A DNA stretch of 64,000 nucleotides from Mycolicibacterium sp. HK-90 (GTDB lineage Bacteria > Actinomycetota > Actinomycetes > Mycobacteriales > Mycobacteriaceae). Shown here piece by piece: positions 36,569 to 45,883 of this stretch; position 1 is the stretch's first letter, and each line of letters begins with the position of its first letter. The DNA lies in assembly GCF_030486405.1 (NCBI RefSeq), contig NZ_CP129613.1, positions 2,542,001-2,606,000 of the forward strand, given 5' to 3'. Made by a program: the position numbers and the translations under genes. The notes under the pieces were generated by a model. The model did not search any database. It was given only the letters and a program-made list of their open reading frames with translations, and was not told the origin of the DNA.

Positions 36569-37357
36569 ATGGGGAATCCCGAGCCGCGACCGACCGAGCC
36601 CACGGGCGCCACGCCCGGGCTGCTCGAGCGCGAACTCGAACCCTCGTCGCGGGTGGATGAGATCACCGACCGTCTGGTCACCGCAGTGGCCATTGGCGAA
36701 TACCTGCCAGGATCGCGGCTGCCTGCCGAGCGCGAACTCGCCGCGTCCCTGCGGGTCGGCCGGATGACGGTCCGTGCGGCCCTGGCCCGGCTGGTCGAGC
36801 TGGGTTTGGTGGAGACCCGGCGCAGCGGCCGCGGCGGCGGCACCTATGTGCTGCAGCAATGGCCGGAATCGTCGACCGCCGCCGTCGGGCGCACCCTGAC
36901 CACCCGGCTCGACGAACTACGAGACCGCTGCGATGCCATCTGCCGAATCCACGGGGCGGTATGCCGTGCCGCCGCGGAGGCCAGAACGGAACGGGACCTC
37001 GTGGTGCTGCGGGAACGGCTCGAGGCCTACCGCTGCGCGGAGAGCGGCTTGGCCGCCCAGCAGGCGGACAGCGCGTTGCACCTGGCGATCATGGATGCGG
37101 CCGGCAACACCGTACTCAAACAGATGTTGCTCGAGTTGGAGGCGTCCGTGAGCATCGCCGCCCCGGCCCACCTGTGGGGTGAATCGGCGACCATGCGCGA
37201 GATGGAGCTACGGGCCCTACGGGAGCACGAACAGCTGATCGATGCGATCGCCGGGCGTCGCGGGGACGACGCCGAAGCTCTGGCACGCGCACACCTGGCG
37301 ATCGACTTCGAACACATCACGGCCGCAATGCGGCGCGTCGGAGGCCTGGCCGACTGA
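36569..37357 (+). CDS. GntR-family regulator, FadR subfamily
   Basis: 262 residues. The N-terminal winged helix covers about 30-95 (PGSRLPAERELAASLRVGRM and RSGRGGGTYV), and the C-terminal FCD helical domain has the metal-binding His pattern (HGAVC, DSALHLAIMDAAGN, LREHEQLIDAI, AHLAIDFEH). It probably responds to a small carboxylate or amino acid. ATG 36569 has a leaderless -10; an upstream in-frame start at 36545 would predate the -10. The neighbours suggest it controls the peptidase/permease pair. Confidence 0.85.
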   Translation: MGNPEPRPTEPTGATPGLLERELEPSSRVDEITDRLVTAVAIGEYLPGSRLPAERELAASLRVGRMTVRAALARLVELGLVETRRSGRGGGTYVLQQWPESSTAAVGRTLTTRLDELRDRCDAICRIHGAVCRAAAEARTERDLVVLRERLEAYRCAESGLAAQQADSALHLAIMDAAGNTVLKQMLLELEASVSIAAPAHLWGESATMREMELRALREHEQLIDAIAGRRGDDAEALARAHLAIDFEHITAAMRRVGGLAD

Positions 37358-37368
37358 CGGCCGGCCTA

Positions 37369-38616
37369 TCAGCTGAGGAACCGCTCGCGGTAACCCCGGA
37401 AGCGCTCGGTCAGGGCGTCCGGATCGAGGTGAAGGTTCGCCGCGTCGTAGATGACTCCTCCGTAGCGTCCGCGTGGGTGCTCGGTGAGGAAGTCGGTCAT
37501 CGCCGCCCGGACGTCGTCGCCGAACGGTTGGTCGGCGAGTCGGTAGATCTCGGCCAGGGTGGCCCGCTCGTCGGCCATGAAATCGTCGAATCGGACGTCG
37601 ATGGATTGCCCGGCGGGCAGCACGTCGCGGTCACGGATGCAGCCGGCGAGCAGGTCGTCGATGCGGCCCAGCCAATGGCCGGTCAGCTTCGCCACGTCGG
37701 GGCGGGCCACCGCCATCCGGGTCGCGTAGCAGATCATCGTCATCATCGACAGGGTCACCTCGACCGGATCGCGGTGGGTGACAACGAAAGTCGCGTCCGG
37801 GAAGGTGGCCACCAGCGTCGGGAACTGCTCCAGGTGCTGGGGCGATTTGAGTACCCAGCGGGTGCCTCCGCGCAGCCATTGCATCGCCTGCAGGCTGCGC
37901 TTGACGTACGCATAGGAGGCAGCCTGGTCGTGCGCCTTGTAGTGCGCGGCGAAACTCGGCACGTAGTAAGTGGTTTCGAACAGCATGCCCGAGATGTCGT
38001 TGGCCAGCAGCTGGATCTCCTCGTGGGCGTGCTCGACGGTCATGTCGTGCATCCGCCGGAACTCCGGCATCGAGGTGTTCACCATGTCCAGGCCGGTGGC
38101 GCAGCGATCCTGACGCGGCGCCGGGGTGTCTTCGCCGGGGCCGGGCAGCGGCTCGAGGCTCTCCCAGTACGGCAGGTAGCGGAGTGCGGGATCCGCGGCG
38201 AGCAGGTTGTGTAGATGCGTTGTGCCGGTACGGGGGAGGCCACAGATGATGATCGGCCGCTCGATCTCGACGTCCTCGATCTCGGGATGGTCGGCGATCA
38301 GTGCCTCCAGCCGCAACCGGTTGACCAGATTCCCCACCAGCTGCTCGAACGCCATGGCCCGGCCGGTGTCGGACAGGGTCGCCTCGTCCCGCAGCGCGTT
38401 ACACAGCACGTCGAGACGTTCCCGGAACGCCGGGTCGCCGAAATCGTCCAGTTCGGACCGCTCGGTGGCGGTTGTCAGCAGCACGTCCGGGTTCAGCTCC
38501 AGGCTCGCGCCGTAGGCGGCCAGTCCGTCCCGGATCGGTTGCGCCGCCGGGGGATACACCGGGTTGTCCAGATCGTCGAACCGGATCGGTGCCGGGCGTT
38601 GCATGCTGGTGGTCAC
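37369..38616 (-). CDS. PAPS-dependent sulfotransferase family protein
   Basis: 415 residues. The 5'-phosphosulfate loop is CGLPRTGTTHLHNLLA (about 122-137) and the 3'-phosphate motif is VVTHRDPVEV, both typical of the mycobacterial sulfotransferase_3 family. It would transfer sulfate from PAPS to a lipid, sterol or other small acceptor. GTG 38616 overlaps the DUF1214 gene stop by 4 bp. It ends 11 bp from the convergent GntR-family gene. Confidence 0.83.
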   Translation of the reverse strand: MTTSMQRPAPIRFDDLDNPVYPPAAQPIRDGLAAYGASLELNPDVLLTTATERSELDDFGDPAFRERLDVLCNALRDEATLSDTGRAMAFEQLVGNLVNRLRLEALIADHPEIEDVEIERPIIICGLPRTGTTHLHNLLAADPALRYLPYWESLEPLPGPGEDTPAPRQDRCATGLDMVNTSMPEFRRMHDMTVEHAHEEIQLLANDISGMLFETTYYVPSFAAHYKAHDQAASYAYVKRSLQAMQWLRGGTRWVLKSPQHLEQFPTLVATFPDATFVVTHRDPVEVTLSMMTMICYATRMAVARPDVAKLTGHWLGRIDDLLAGCIRDRDVLPAGQSIDVRFDDFMADERATLAEIYRLADQPFGDDVRAAMTDFLTEHPRGRYGGVIYDAANLHLDPDALTERFRGYRERFLS

Positions 38617-39689
38617 CGGGCCGCTACCTCGGCGACGTCGACCACCCGACACTGCGGGTGGGCCGGGGTCTCGTCGGGCAGGAACCAGCGCAGCCAGATC
38701 AGACCCTTGGGCCGTCCGGCGGTCGAGACCCAGTTCGGGTGGCCGGGATCCTTGTCGCTGATGACGATGCGCCAGGAGCCGTCCGATTCGTAGGTGACGT
38801 GGGCGCCGTTGATGGTGACGCGCTCATGGGTGTAGTCGTAGGTGTGCAGGAACGGATTCCACAGGCACAGGTTCCAGAACACGCAGTCGGGTGAGGTGCC
38901 CTCGATGACCAGCGCTTGATCCGGCCCGAGATCGTAGGCGCCCATCGCGTAGGCCGCGTCGGCGGCCGACCAGCCGTAGGCGTTCTGCGGGACCGGGAAC
39001 GGCGGGTGCAGTTGATTGGCGGGCTCCACCTTCGTGGGCAGGAACGAAACCTGTTCGTGCAGCCAGTTCTTGGCGTAGCGGAAGCGGCGGGCCAGCTCCG
39101 CGGCGCTGTCGGAGCGTCGGGCCGGCGGGTTGAGCGCCTCGATCCGCCACTCCGGGCGTCGCCCGGTGGTGGGATCGTTCAGATAGTCGCGGGTCAGGGC
39201 GAATTCGGTATCGGCATCGAGTTTGAGCCAGGCGCCCGGATGCGGGTCGGGGCTCATGATGAACTCGAAGTTCCCGTCCTCGTCGAATTCCAGGTCGCGG
39301 TTGTTGATGGTGCCGACGATGCGGTCGCTGTAGCGGCCCTCACCCGGGCCGCCGTAGACGGTCATCGACAGGTACACCGCGTCGCCGCGGTTGCCGGTCA
39401 CACGGTAGGTGCGGGCCGGATCCAGCGGTGCGAGTTGATAGAAGGCGTCGGAGTTGTCGCCACCCCATTTCAGGTACGGGCTGATCACGTCGACCAGGAT
39501 CGGCTTGTCGCGGTCGCCCCACACGTAGGCGTCGAGGCTGACCCTCAGCACGCTGAACGCCAGACGGTAGCCGTCGAGCAGATCGGGTTCGCTGAGCGCG
39601 GGGTCGGCGTCGAGCAGCTTCTGCTCGATGCCGCGCACCTCGTCGAGCAGCCCGTTGAACGCCGCGGACAGTTCGGCCCGGTCGGTCAT
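38613..39689 (-). CDS. DUF1214 domain protein
   Basis: 358 residues. The C-terminal domain with NPFLHTYDYTHERVTING and the ending WLRWFLPDETPA match DUF1214, a beta-rich fold of unknown activity. The N-terminal part carries YVWGDRDKPILVD. No signal peptide is visible. ATG 39689 overlaps the tetR stop as ATGA, and the stop overlaps the sulfotransferase start, making a strict three-gene operon tetR-DUF1214-sulfotransferase. Function unknown; a role in the same small-molecule pathway is inferred. Confidence 0.78.
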   Translation of the reverse strand: MTDRAELSAAFNGLLDEVRGIEQKLLDADPALSEPDLLDGYRLAFSVLRVSLDAYVWGDRDKPILVDVISPYLKWGGDNSDAFYQLAPLDPARTYRVTGNRGDAVYLSMTVYGGPGEGRYSDRIVGTINNRDLEFDEDGNFEFIMSPDPHPGAWLKLDADTEFALTRDYLNDPTTGRRPEWRIEALNPPARRSDSAAELARRFRYAKNWLHEQVSFLPTKVEPANQLHPPFPVPQNAYGWSAADAAYAMGAYDLGPDQALVIEGTSPDCVFWNLCLWNPFLHTYDYTHERVTINGAHVTYESDGSWRIVISDKDPGHPNWVSTAGRPKGLIWLRWFLPDETPAHPQCRVVDVAEVAAR

Positions 39690-40297
39690 GGTTGGTCCTT
39701 CCTTCGTGGGTGGGTACGTCCGGCTCCTCGAATCAGCAAGGAGCACAGTCGATCTGCGGTGCCGTCGATGTCGACGTCCGGGTCCATGTGGGCGGTGTAG
39801 AACGAGGTACCGAGCAACGCCTGGTAGACCATGTCGACGTCGACATCGGGATCAACCAGGCCCTGCTCCACGCCGGAGTGCACCAGCGCGCGGAAGGCGT
39901 CCTTGGTCCGCTCGTCGAGGAGCTGCTGGGTCCGGATGTGCAGTTCCGGGTCGCGGCGGCGTTCGGTCAGGATGCCGAGTGCGGCGGCCTCGACGACGGG
40001 ATCACGCCAGAAGGTGAGCACCGCCGAGGTGAATTCGCGCAGGTCGGTCTCGAAGTCTCCGGAGATCGAGAGGAGTTCACCGCCGGGTGGCTGACCGAAC
40101 GCGGCGTCGAAGACGAGGTGGGCTTTCGAGGGCCAACGCCGGTAGACGGTGGGTCGGCTGACCCCGGCCTCGCGGGCGATGGCCTCGATCGACAGCTGGT
40201 CATAGCCGTCACGAGCCAGCAGCTGACGGGTGGCGCTCATGATGTCGCGCTGGGTTTGCGGATCACGCGGCCGCCCGGGGCCTGTGAGCGAGGACAC
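39686..40297 (-). CDS. TetR-family repressor
   Basis: 203 residues. N-terminal helix-turn-helix: ATRQLLARDGYDQLSIEAIA followed by REAGVSRPTVYRRWPSK. The C-terminal ligand domain matches TetR_C proteins of mycobacteria (RRRDPELHIRTQQLLDERT). GTG 40297 has TAACTT (40304-40309) 6 nt upstream. A short dyad overlaps that -10, suggesting autoregulation and control of the two downstream genes with which it overlaps. Confidence 0.85.
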   Translation of the reverse strand: MSSLTGPGRPRDPQTQRDIMSATRQLLARDGYDQLSIEAIAREAGVSRPTVYRRWPSKAHLVFDAAFGQPPGGELLSISGDFETDLREFTSAVLTFWRDPVVEAAALGILTERRRDPELHIRTQQLLDERTKDAFRALVHSGVEQGLVDPDVDVDMVYQALLGTSFYTAHMDPDVDIDGTADRLCSLLIRGAGRTHPRRKDQP

Positions 40298-40303
40298 ACG
40301 ATT

Positions 40304-40324
40304 AAGTTACGGTCTGTCACGTAA
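40304..40324 (-). promoter_or_regulatory. tetR promoter with overlapping dyad
   Basis: TAACTT (40304-40309, minus strand) is 6 nt before GTG 40297. TTACG (40307-40311) and CGTAA (40320-40324) form an inverted repeat with an 8-bp centre over the promoter, a plausible TetR site. Confidence 0.5.
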
Positions 40325-40451
40325 TTAGGTCAAGGGGCGATCCAACACTCGATGCTCGCCGTTTTCGACACCTGGGCCGTGCTCGACTTTCCGGCAGCAG
40401 CCCTGCGGTCGAAAACGACGCGGAATGGACGGCGACGGGGCCCGGGGCCGG

Positions 40452-41237
40452 TCAGGTCCCCTGGTCGATCAGGTCGAACACCATCACGGCATGTGAGAAC
40501 CGGTGTGGGGTAACGCCAATCGGTCCGTACGGATGATCCAGCATGAAGACCAGGAAGAGCAGCAGAGCCAGAAGAACGGTCACGGTGCCCACCAGGATCA
40601 TGTGGGCGCGGTTGTTCGCCAGACGCATGAAACTGGCGAGGCTGATCAGTACCACGCTGCCGAAGACCAGGGTGCACCACAGCAGCGTGGGTATCCGTGG
40701 ACTGGAGTTGAGGATCCGGGCACTGCGGTCCGAGGTCAGGGTGGCCAGTTGGGTGAGGAACTGGCTGTTGATCGTGCTTGTCATGCCGTCGGATTTCGAG
40801 GAACCGACGATGCGATACATCTCGGTGAGTGCATGCCGGCCGTTGTTGCTGATGGGGCCGAACTCTTCCCTGCCCCATTCGGGGCCTTGGACCGCGGCCG
40901 CATACCTGCGGAGTTGTTCACGGATCTGTGCCTGTTCCGGCTGTGGCATGGCCACGGTCTGGCGATACATGGTGACCAACGTGGAGGCTTCGTTGGACAC
41001 ATTTGTCTCGGCCGAGAGGTACTGCTGCCAGCCGACCACCACGGTGAACCCGAGCAGCGCACCATAGACGAGGCCGACCACCGTGAGGAACGGCGACAAC
41101 ACCGAGTTGTGCTCGGGGCGCGTGTCGCGGGCGATGACGCGGCTGGCCAACAGCACGGTGCCGACCGCCAGGAGCACCGCACCGACGACAACGACCGCCA
41201 ACATGACCCATGCGCCGACAACCCCAAAGTCGCCCAT
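40452..41237 (-). CDS. DUF4239-family membrane protein
   Basis: 261 residues. Membrane helices near residues 8-30 and 45-66, a periplasmic or cytosolic helical domain with VSNEASTLVTMYRQTV, and two closing helices (about 186-205 and 215-235) match DUF4239/bestrophin-like proteins of unknown function. ATG 41237 is the most likely start because the first helix follows directly. The 120-bp stretch between this stop and the tetR promoter region (40325-40451) holds nothing I can recognise. Confidence 0.7.
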   Translation of the reverse strand: MGDFGVVGAWVMLAVVVVGAVLLAVGTVLLASRVIARDTRPEHNSVLSPFLTVVGLVYGALLGFTVVVGWQQYLSAETNVSNEASTLVTMYRQTVAMPQPEQAQIREQLRRYAAAVQGPEWGREEFGPISNNGRHALTEMYRIVGSSKSDGMTSTINSQFLTQLATLTSDRSARILNSSPRIPTLLWCTLVFGSVVLISLASFMRLANNRAHMILVGTVTVLLALLLFLVFMLDHPYGPIGVTPHRFSHAVMVFDLIDQGT

Positions 41238-41307
41238 AGTTGACCAGGATGGCAGCAAACTTCTCGGCGCGGAGGCGGATCGCTCGGTTCGGGCGCCCGG
41301 CGACGGA

Positions 41308-41586
41308 TCAGATCATCCGCAACGCTTCGAGGCAGATGTCGGTCGAGAAGACATCGGTGGACGCGACGCATGTGTGGGCGATGCCGTCCCGGCGCCGCTC
41401 GGAGAACACGATCCGGCCGTCCGGACTGAAGGCGATCTCCAATTCCGTTGCCACGCCCGTTGCGCTGAGCAGGGGATGTTCCCAGACCAGCGTGCGGTAC
41501 TCGGCGTTCGGGCCGCTGTCGAAGATCAGGTCCCAGTCCTTCTCATTGGCGCGTTCTCGGACCAGATCCAAGATCTCGTAGTGCAC
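41308..41586 (-). CDS. Small protein of unknown function
   Basis: 92 residues from GTG 41586. AGAGGA lies 6 nt before this GTG; ATG 41607 would add seven residues. The sequence (HYEILDLVRERANEKDWDL, then FSPDGRIVFSERRRDG) reads as a compact alpha/beta protein, with no signal peptide or membrane segment. I do not recognise the family. It lies 70 bp upstream of the DUF4239 gene on the same strand and could share its transcript. Confidence 0.5.
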   Translation of the reverse strand: MHYEILDLVRERANEKDWDLIFDSGPNAEYRTLVWEHPLLSATGVATELEIAFSPDGRIVFSERRRDGIAHTCVASTDVFSTDICLEALRMI

Positions 41587-41776
41587 GGTCGTTCCTCTCG
41601 TGATCATCTGCGTTCGGTGGTGCGGAGATGTGCTGCGTCGCGGTCAAAATCGCCGCACGCAGTGGGTACCCTGCCGATCGGTGCCTCAAGCTTGGTGCCG
41701 TCGAGCTACGGTGTCTGTCCGCTGATCGGCTCTGTGGCAGGGCCTCTCCGGATCCGCCGATCGGGGGACATGCGGG

Positions 41777-41815
41777 GACGAATGGTCGCTGCCCCTCGAT
41801 CAGCGACCATTCGTC
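41777..41815. terminator. 15-bp perfect hairpin
   Basis: GACGAATGGTCGCTG (41777-41791) and its exact complement (41801-41815) enclose a 9-nt loop. It starts 40 bp after the stop of the small minus-strand frame at 41856, the position expected of a terminator, although a regulatory RNA stem is possible too. Confidence 0.5.
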
Positions 41816-41855
41816 GGTCTGGGTGGTCTGCCCGAATCGCCGGATCCGGCTCAGG

Positions 41856-42038
41856 TCATCTGCGCGATCCGCGGAGATCCGTTACCCCGTATGCCAATTC
41901 CGCATCCTCCTGAGTCGTCGTCCGCGTTCGACGTGGGCCCGCGAGGGCCAGTGATGCGCCAAGCACGCACAGCGGCAGAGTGTTTCGGTGCGTGCGGTGG
42001 GCGGCGGCACGAGTCGGGCCGGTGATTCTGAGTAGCAT
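41856..42038 (-). CDS. Possible 60-residue protein
   Basis: Sixty codons from ATG 42038. AAGGAAGG (42045-42052) lies 6 nt upstream, a strong Shine-Dalgarno match. Residues about 21-34 (LPLCVLGASLALAG) are hydrophobic after a basic start, so the product could be a small membrane or exported peptide; the C-terminal half is polar. A 15-bp hairpin follows the stop by 40 bp. No homologue is recognised, so this is a candidate only. Confidence 0.3.
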   Translation of the reverse strand: MLLRITGPTRAAAHRTHRNTLPLCVLGASLALAGPRRTRTTTQEDAELAYGVTDLRGSRR

Positions 42039-42188
42039 CGGCAGGCCTTCCTTTTCAGGTGGGTGGGCCGGGTGGCGGGGCAGGGTCCAAGCTGTGAACC
42101 CGTCGCCCGGTGTCCGGGGAACAGGACAGTAAAGAGGAAGGGTCCGACAACTCGGGTCGGGACGCGGTGTCGAGCCGGGGTAGTCCGG

Positions 42189-43058
42189 TCAGGAGGTCTG
42201 GGTGCGCGCGTATTCGGCGGCGCCGGAGAGGGCGAGTGCGACGGCACCGGCCACGGCGGCGATGAAGGCGATCACCACGAGCCAGCCGTAGCCCGGCCGT
42301 GAAACGTCGCCCAACAGCACCACGCCCACGATGCCCGGGACCACGGTTTCACCTACCACGAGTGCGGCGGCCACACCGTTCACCGATCCGACTTGCAATG
42401 CCACGGTGAACAGATAGAAGCCGCCGAGCCCGGCAACGAGCACAGCCCACATCGCCGGGTCGGCGAGCAACACCCCCACGTTCAGCGGCTCCAGTCCGTC
42501 GACGACTCGGATCGCGACAGCCATCGCCCCGTAGAGCACCCCGGCGATCAGGCCGGCGGGGACGGCTGCGTTCCTGCCGAGCAGTCGAACCAGCGTCGCC
42601 CCGACCACCAGGATGATCGCGGACACCAACAGGACGCCCCAATGCATGACTGCGCCCGGATCATGGTCGCCCAGACGTCCGGAAGTGGCACCCAGAACGC
42701 ACAGTGCCACAAGGACTGTCGCGATGGCGATCCAGTCGCGCCGATGGAGCCGTACGTGAAGCACGAAGATGCTCAACACCGCCGTCACGACGAGGTTGGC
42801 GCTGATGATGGTCTGCGACAGGAACAGCGGGATCAACCTGGCTGAGACCAGGCTGCCCACGAAACCGAACAGATCAAGCGCGATTCCCGCGATGAAGATG
42901 GGCGCGAGCATGGCGGTGATCGTCGAGCGCAAGGTGGGACCACCCTCCGCGGTGGCATCTGCTGCCGCGACAGAGCGATTCGCGGCATACGACTGCAGCA
43001 CGGATGCCGTTCCGTAACCAGCACATGCGAGCACGGCGGCCGTCACGCCGATCAGCAC
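42189..43058 (-). CDS. DMT-superfamily integral membrane protein
   Basis: 289 residues with about nine to ten membrane helices in two related halves, like EamA/DMT transporters. Typical parts are SLVSARLIPLFLSQTIISAN and the closing GGFYLFTVALQVGSVNGVAA-like helices. Substrate unknown. GTG 43058 is the first start before helix 1. A short upstream ORF with a consensus -10 ends 7 nt inside this start, so expression may depend on it. Confidence 0.72.
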   Translation of the reverse strand: MLIGVTAAVLACAGYGTASVLQSYAANRSVAAADATAEGGPTLRSTITAMLAPIFIAGIALDLFGFVGSLVSARLIPLFLSQTIISANLVVTAVLSIFVLHVRLHRRDWIAIATVLVALCVLGATSGRLGDHDPGAVMHWGVLLVSAIILVVGATLVRLLGRNAAVPAGLIAGVLYGAMAVAIRVVDGLEPLNVGVLLADPAMWAVLVAGLGGFYLFTVALQVGSVNGVAAALVVGETVVPGIVGVVLLGDVSRPGYGWLVVIAFIAAVAGAVALALSGAAEYARTQTS

Positions 43059-43105
43059 CGCGGACCGCCATGGTGCACAGGCGCGAACCGGACGGCGCGG
43101 GACAT
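43052..43105 (-). CDS. Candidate upstream leader ORF (17 codons)
   Basis: ATG 43105 starts MSRAVRFAPVHHGGPRC and stops at TGA 43052-43054, overlapping the start of the DMT gene (GTG 43058) in another frame. TACAAT lies 6 nt upstream, so it would be translated from a leaderless transcript. Whether the peptide itself matters is unknown. Confidence 0.4.
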   Translation of the reverse strand: MSRAVRFAPVHHGGPRC

Positions 43106-43111
43106 CAGGTG

Positions 43112-43117
43112 ATTGTA
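43112..43117 (-). promoter_or_regulatory. -10 element of the leader ORF / DMT gene
   Basis: TACAAT, 6 nt before ATG 43105 on the minus strand; the best -10 match in this region. Confidence 0.55.
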
Positions 43118-43139
43118 GGAGGCCGTGGCCCGATCACGG

Positions 43140-44102
43140 TCAGATCGGAAGCTGATTCAGCACCGCGGTCATCACGTCGGATACCACCGCGGAGTCGTCG
43201 CCGTTGACGTCGACGGCGGGAACAACTCGGGTGACCCGGCCCGAAACGACGCCGTCGAACTCATCACCGACGATCGCCCCGGCAAAAGTCGTTTCGTCGT
43301 GGACCTTCCGATAACCGCTGTGCTGTCCGAATTTCGTGCGATCGGCGCCGCCGGCAACGAGTTCTGGCCGCTGATGGTCGAACGTCAGCAAGATCTCGGT
43401 GCCGTCCACCGTGAAGAAGCACGAGGTGAGCGACTGGTCTTTCCAGTCGAACGTCACCTGCCGGGACTTCTGGAGTTCGGGTACCACCGCACATGGCGCG
43501 GCGTCGGTGACGACGGTGACCGTCGTATCCGGGGAGCTGCCCTGCCGGGGTTGACCGGGCCAAGCAGAGATCACGGCGCGTGCCAGCGGATCGCCGGCCG
43601 CGCAGGCGTCGCGATCTCGCGCCGTCGACACCCGCATTCGGACCGCGATCTCGTTCTCGAAGGCGACGTCGAATGTGCAGGCGCTTTCGACGAGTTGGTC
43701 CCGTACGGAGGGCTCGAACGCGGAGGCCACATCGGTTCGGCGGACTTGGCGTCCGTCGATCTGCTCGAGGGAGCCGACGGGCGCGGTCTGGAAATCGTTG
43801 GGCACGAAGGCAATTGCCCAGTTGACGTCGACCCCGCGGTCGGTGCCGTCATCCACGTGTGCAGCACACGACGTCGAGTTCGAGGACGTTCCGACTGCGT
43901 TGACGGTGCCGAGCGCCGCCAGCTGGTCGGGGGCGATCAACGCGCACGGATCGATGCCGCGCGCCCACGTGATGGCCTCCGCGCGGGAGAGCGTCATGGG
44001 CACCGGTGTGGTGCGCGGTGGTGTGGTCGGCGGGGCCGTCGCCGTCGAGCAACCCGCAGCCAGCAACGTCACTGCTGACAGTGCCGCCCACCCCCGGTTC
44101 AC
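43140..44102 (-). CDS. DUF3558-type lipoprotein
   Basis: 320 residues. The signal peptide ends in the lipobox LLAAGCST with Cys near residue 17, followed by a Thr/Pro-rich linker. Two DUF3558-like halves are visible, each with a PC motif (GIDPCALIAPDQLAAL and DAAPCAVVPELQKSR) and later Cys residues. The protein is expected on the outer face of the cytoplasmic membrane. GTG 44102 has TAGGCT 8 nt upstream. Function unknown. Confidence 0.75.
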   Translation of the reverse strand: MNRGWAALSAVTLLAAGCSTATAPPTTPPRTTPVPMTLSRAEAITWARGIDPCALIAPDQLAALGTVNAVGTSSNSTSCAAHVDDGTDRGVDVNWAIAFVPNDFQTAPVGSLEQIDGRQVRRTDVASAFEPSVRDQLVESACTFDVAFENEIAVRMRVSTARDRDACAAGDPLARAVISAWPGQPRQGSSPDTTVTVVTDAAPCAVVPELQKSRQVTFDWKDQSLTSCFFTVDGTEILLTFDHQRPELVAGGADRTKFGQHSGYRKVHDETTFAGAIVGDEFDGVVSGRVTRVVPAVDVNGDDSAVVSDVMTAVLNQLPI

Positions 44103-44193
44103 AAGAGCCAAGCCTAGGTCGCGGTGGAGTGGGCCGGTTGCGCCAGTTTTTTCGACGGCGGGTCTGAAGCGCAGATGCCGGGAAGCCCGACAG

Positions 44194-44205
44194 TAAGGTG
44201 AGTCC
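44194..44205 (+). promoter_or_regulatory. Leaderless promoter of thyX
   Basis: TAAGGT (44194-44199), then 6 nt and GTG 44206. Confidence 0.5.
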
Positions 44206-44958
44206 GTGGCCGAGATCGCGCCGCTGCGGGTGCAGCTGATCGCCAAGACGGAGTTTCAGGCCCCGCCTGAGGTGCCGTGGAGCACTGATGCCGAGGGTGG
44301 GCCCGCGCTCACCGAGTTCGCCGGCCGGGCGTGTTACCAGAGCTGGTCGAAGCCGAACCCGAAGACGGCGACCAACGCCGGCTACATCCGCCACATCATC
44401 GACGTCGGGCATTTTTCGGTGCTCGAGCACGCGTCGGTGTCCTTCTACATCAGCGGCATCTCCCGGTCTGCCACGCACGAGCTGATCCGGCATCGGCACT
44501 TCTCCTACTCGCAGCTCTCGCAGCGCTACGTCCCGGAGAACGAAGCCGAGGTGGTGGTCCCGCCCGGCTTCGAGGACGACCCGGAGTTGGTGGAGATCTT
44601 CACCGCGGCCGCCGACGCCAGCCGCGCCACCTACACCGAACTGCTGGCCCGCCTGGAGGCCAAGTTCGCCGACCAACCCAACGCCGTACTGCGTCGCAAG
44701 CAGGCCCGACAGGCGGCCCGGGCGGTGCTGCCCAATGCCACCGAAACCCGGATCGTGGTCACAGGCAACTACCGGGCCTGGCGCCATTTCATCGCGATGC
44801 GGGCCAGCGAACACGCCGATGTGGAGATTCGCAGACTGGCGATCGCCTGCCTGCGAGAGCTCGTCGACGCGGCTCCCGCGGTGTTCTCCGATTTCGAGAT
44901 TTACACGCTGGCGGATGGTAGTGAGGTGGCAACCTCGCCTCTGGCCACGGAGGCTTGA
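44206..44958 (+). CDS. thyX: FAD-dependent thymidylate synthase ThyX
   Basis: 250 residues. The ThyX motif RHR-x7-S-x-R is present as [13 protein letters not shown] (residues 95-107), and the FAD/dUMP region [19 protein letters not shown] is near 163-181. ThyX makes dTMP using FADH2 as hydride donor and releases tetrahydrofolate, so it does not need DHFR. It precedes dapA and rnj as in Rv2754c-Rv2752c. A leaderless -10 is present. Confidence 0.97.
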   Translation: MAEIAPLRVQLIAKTEFQAPPEVPWSTDAEGGPALTEFAGRACYQSWSKPNPKTATNAGYIRHIIDVGHFSVLEHASVSFYISGISRSATHELIRHRHFSYSQLSQRYVPENEAEVVVPPGFEDDPELVEIFTAAADASRATYTELLARLEAKFADQPNAVLRRKQARQAARAVLPNATETRIVVTGNYRAWRHFIAMRASEHADVEIRRLAIACLRELVDAAPAVFSDFEIYTLADGSEVATSPLATEA

Positions 44959-44968
44959 GACCACCGGG

Positions 44969-45882
<914 letters not shown>

Positions 45883-45883
<1 letters not shown>

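Larger units (their letters stand above)
41587..42188. other. Gene-poor interval with a strong hairpin and one possible small gene
   Basis: About 600 bp without a convincing conserved gene. It contains a 15-bp perfect inverted repeat (41777-41815) and, on the minus strand, a 60-codon frame with a good ribosome-binding site (41856-42038). The remainder (41587-41776 and 42061-42188) shows nothing else I can support. Confidence 0.5.
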
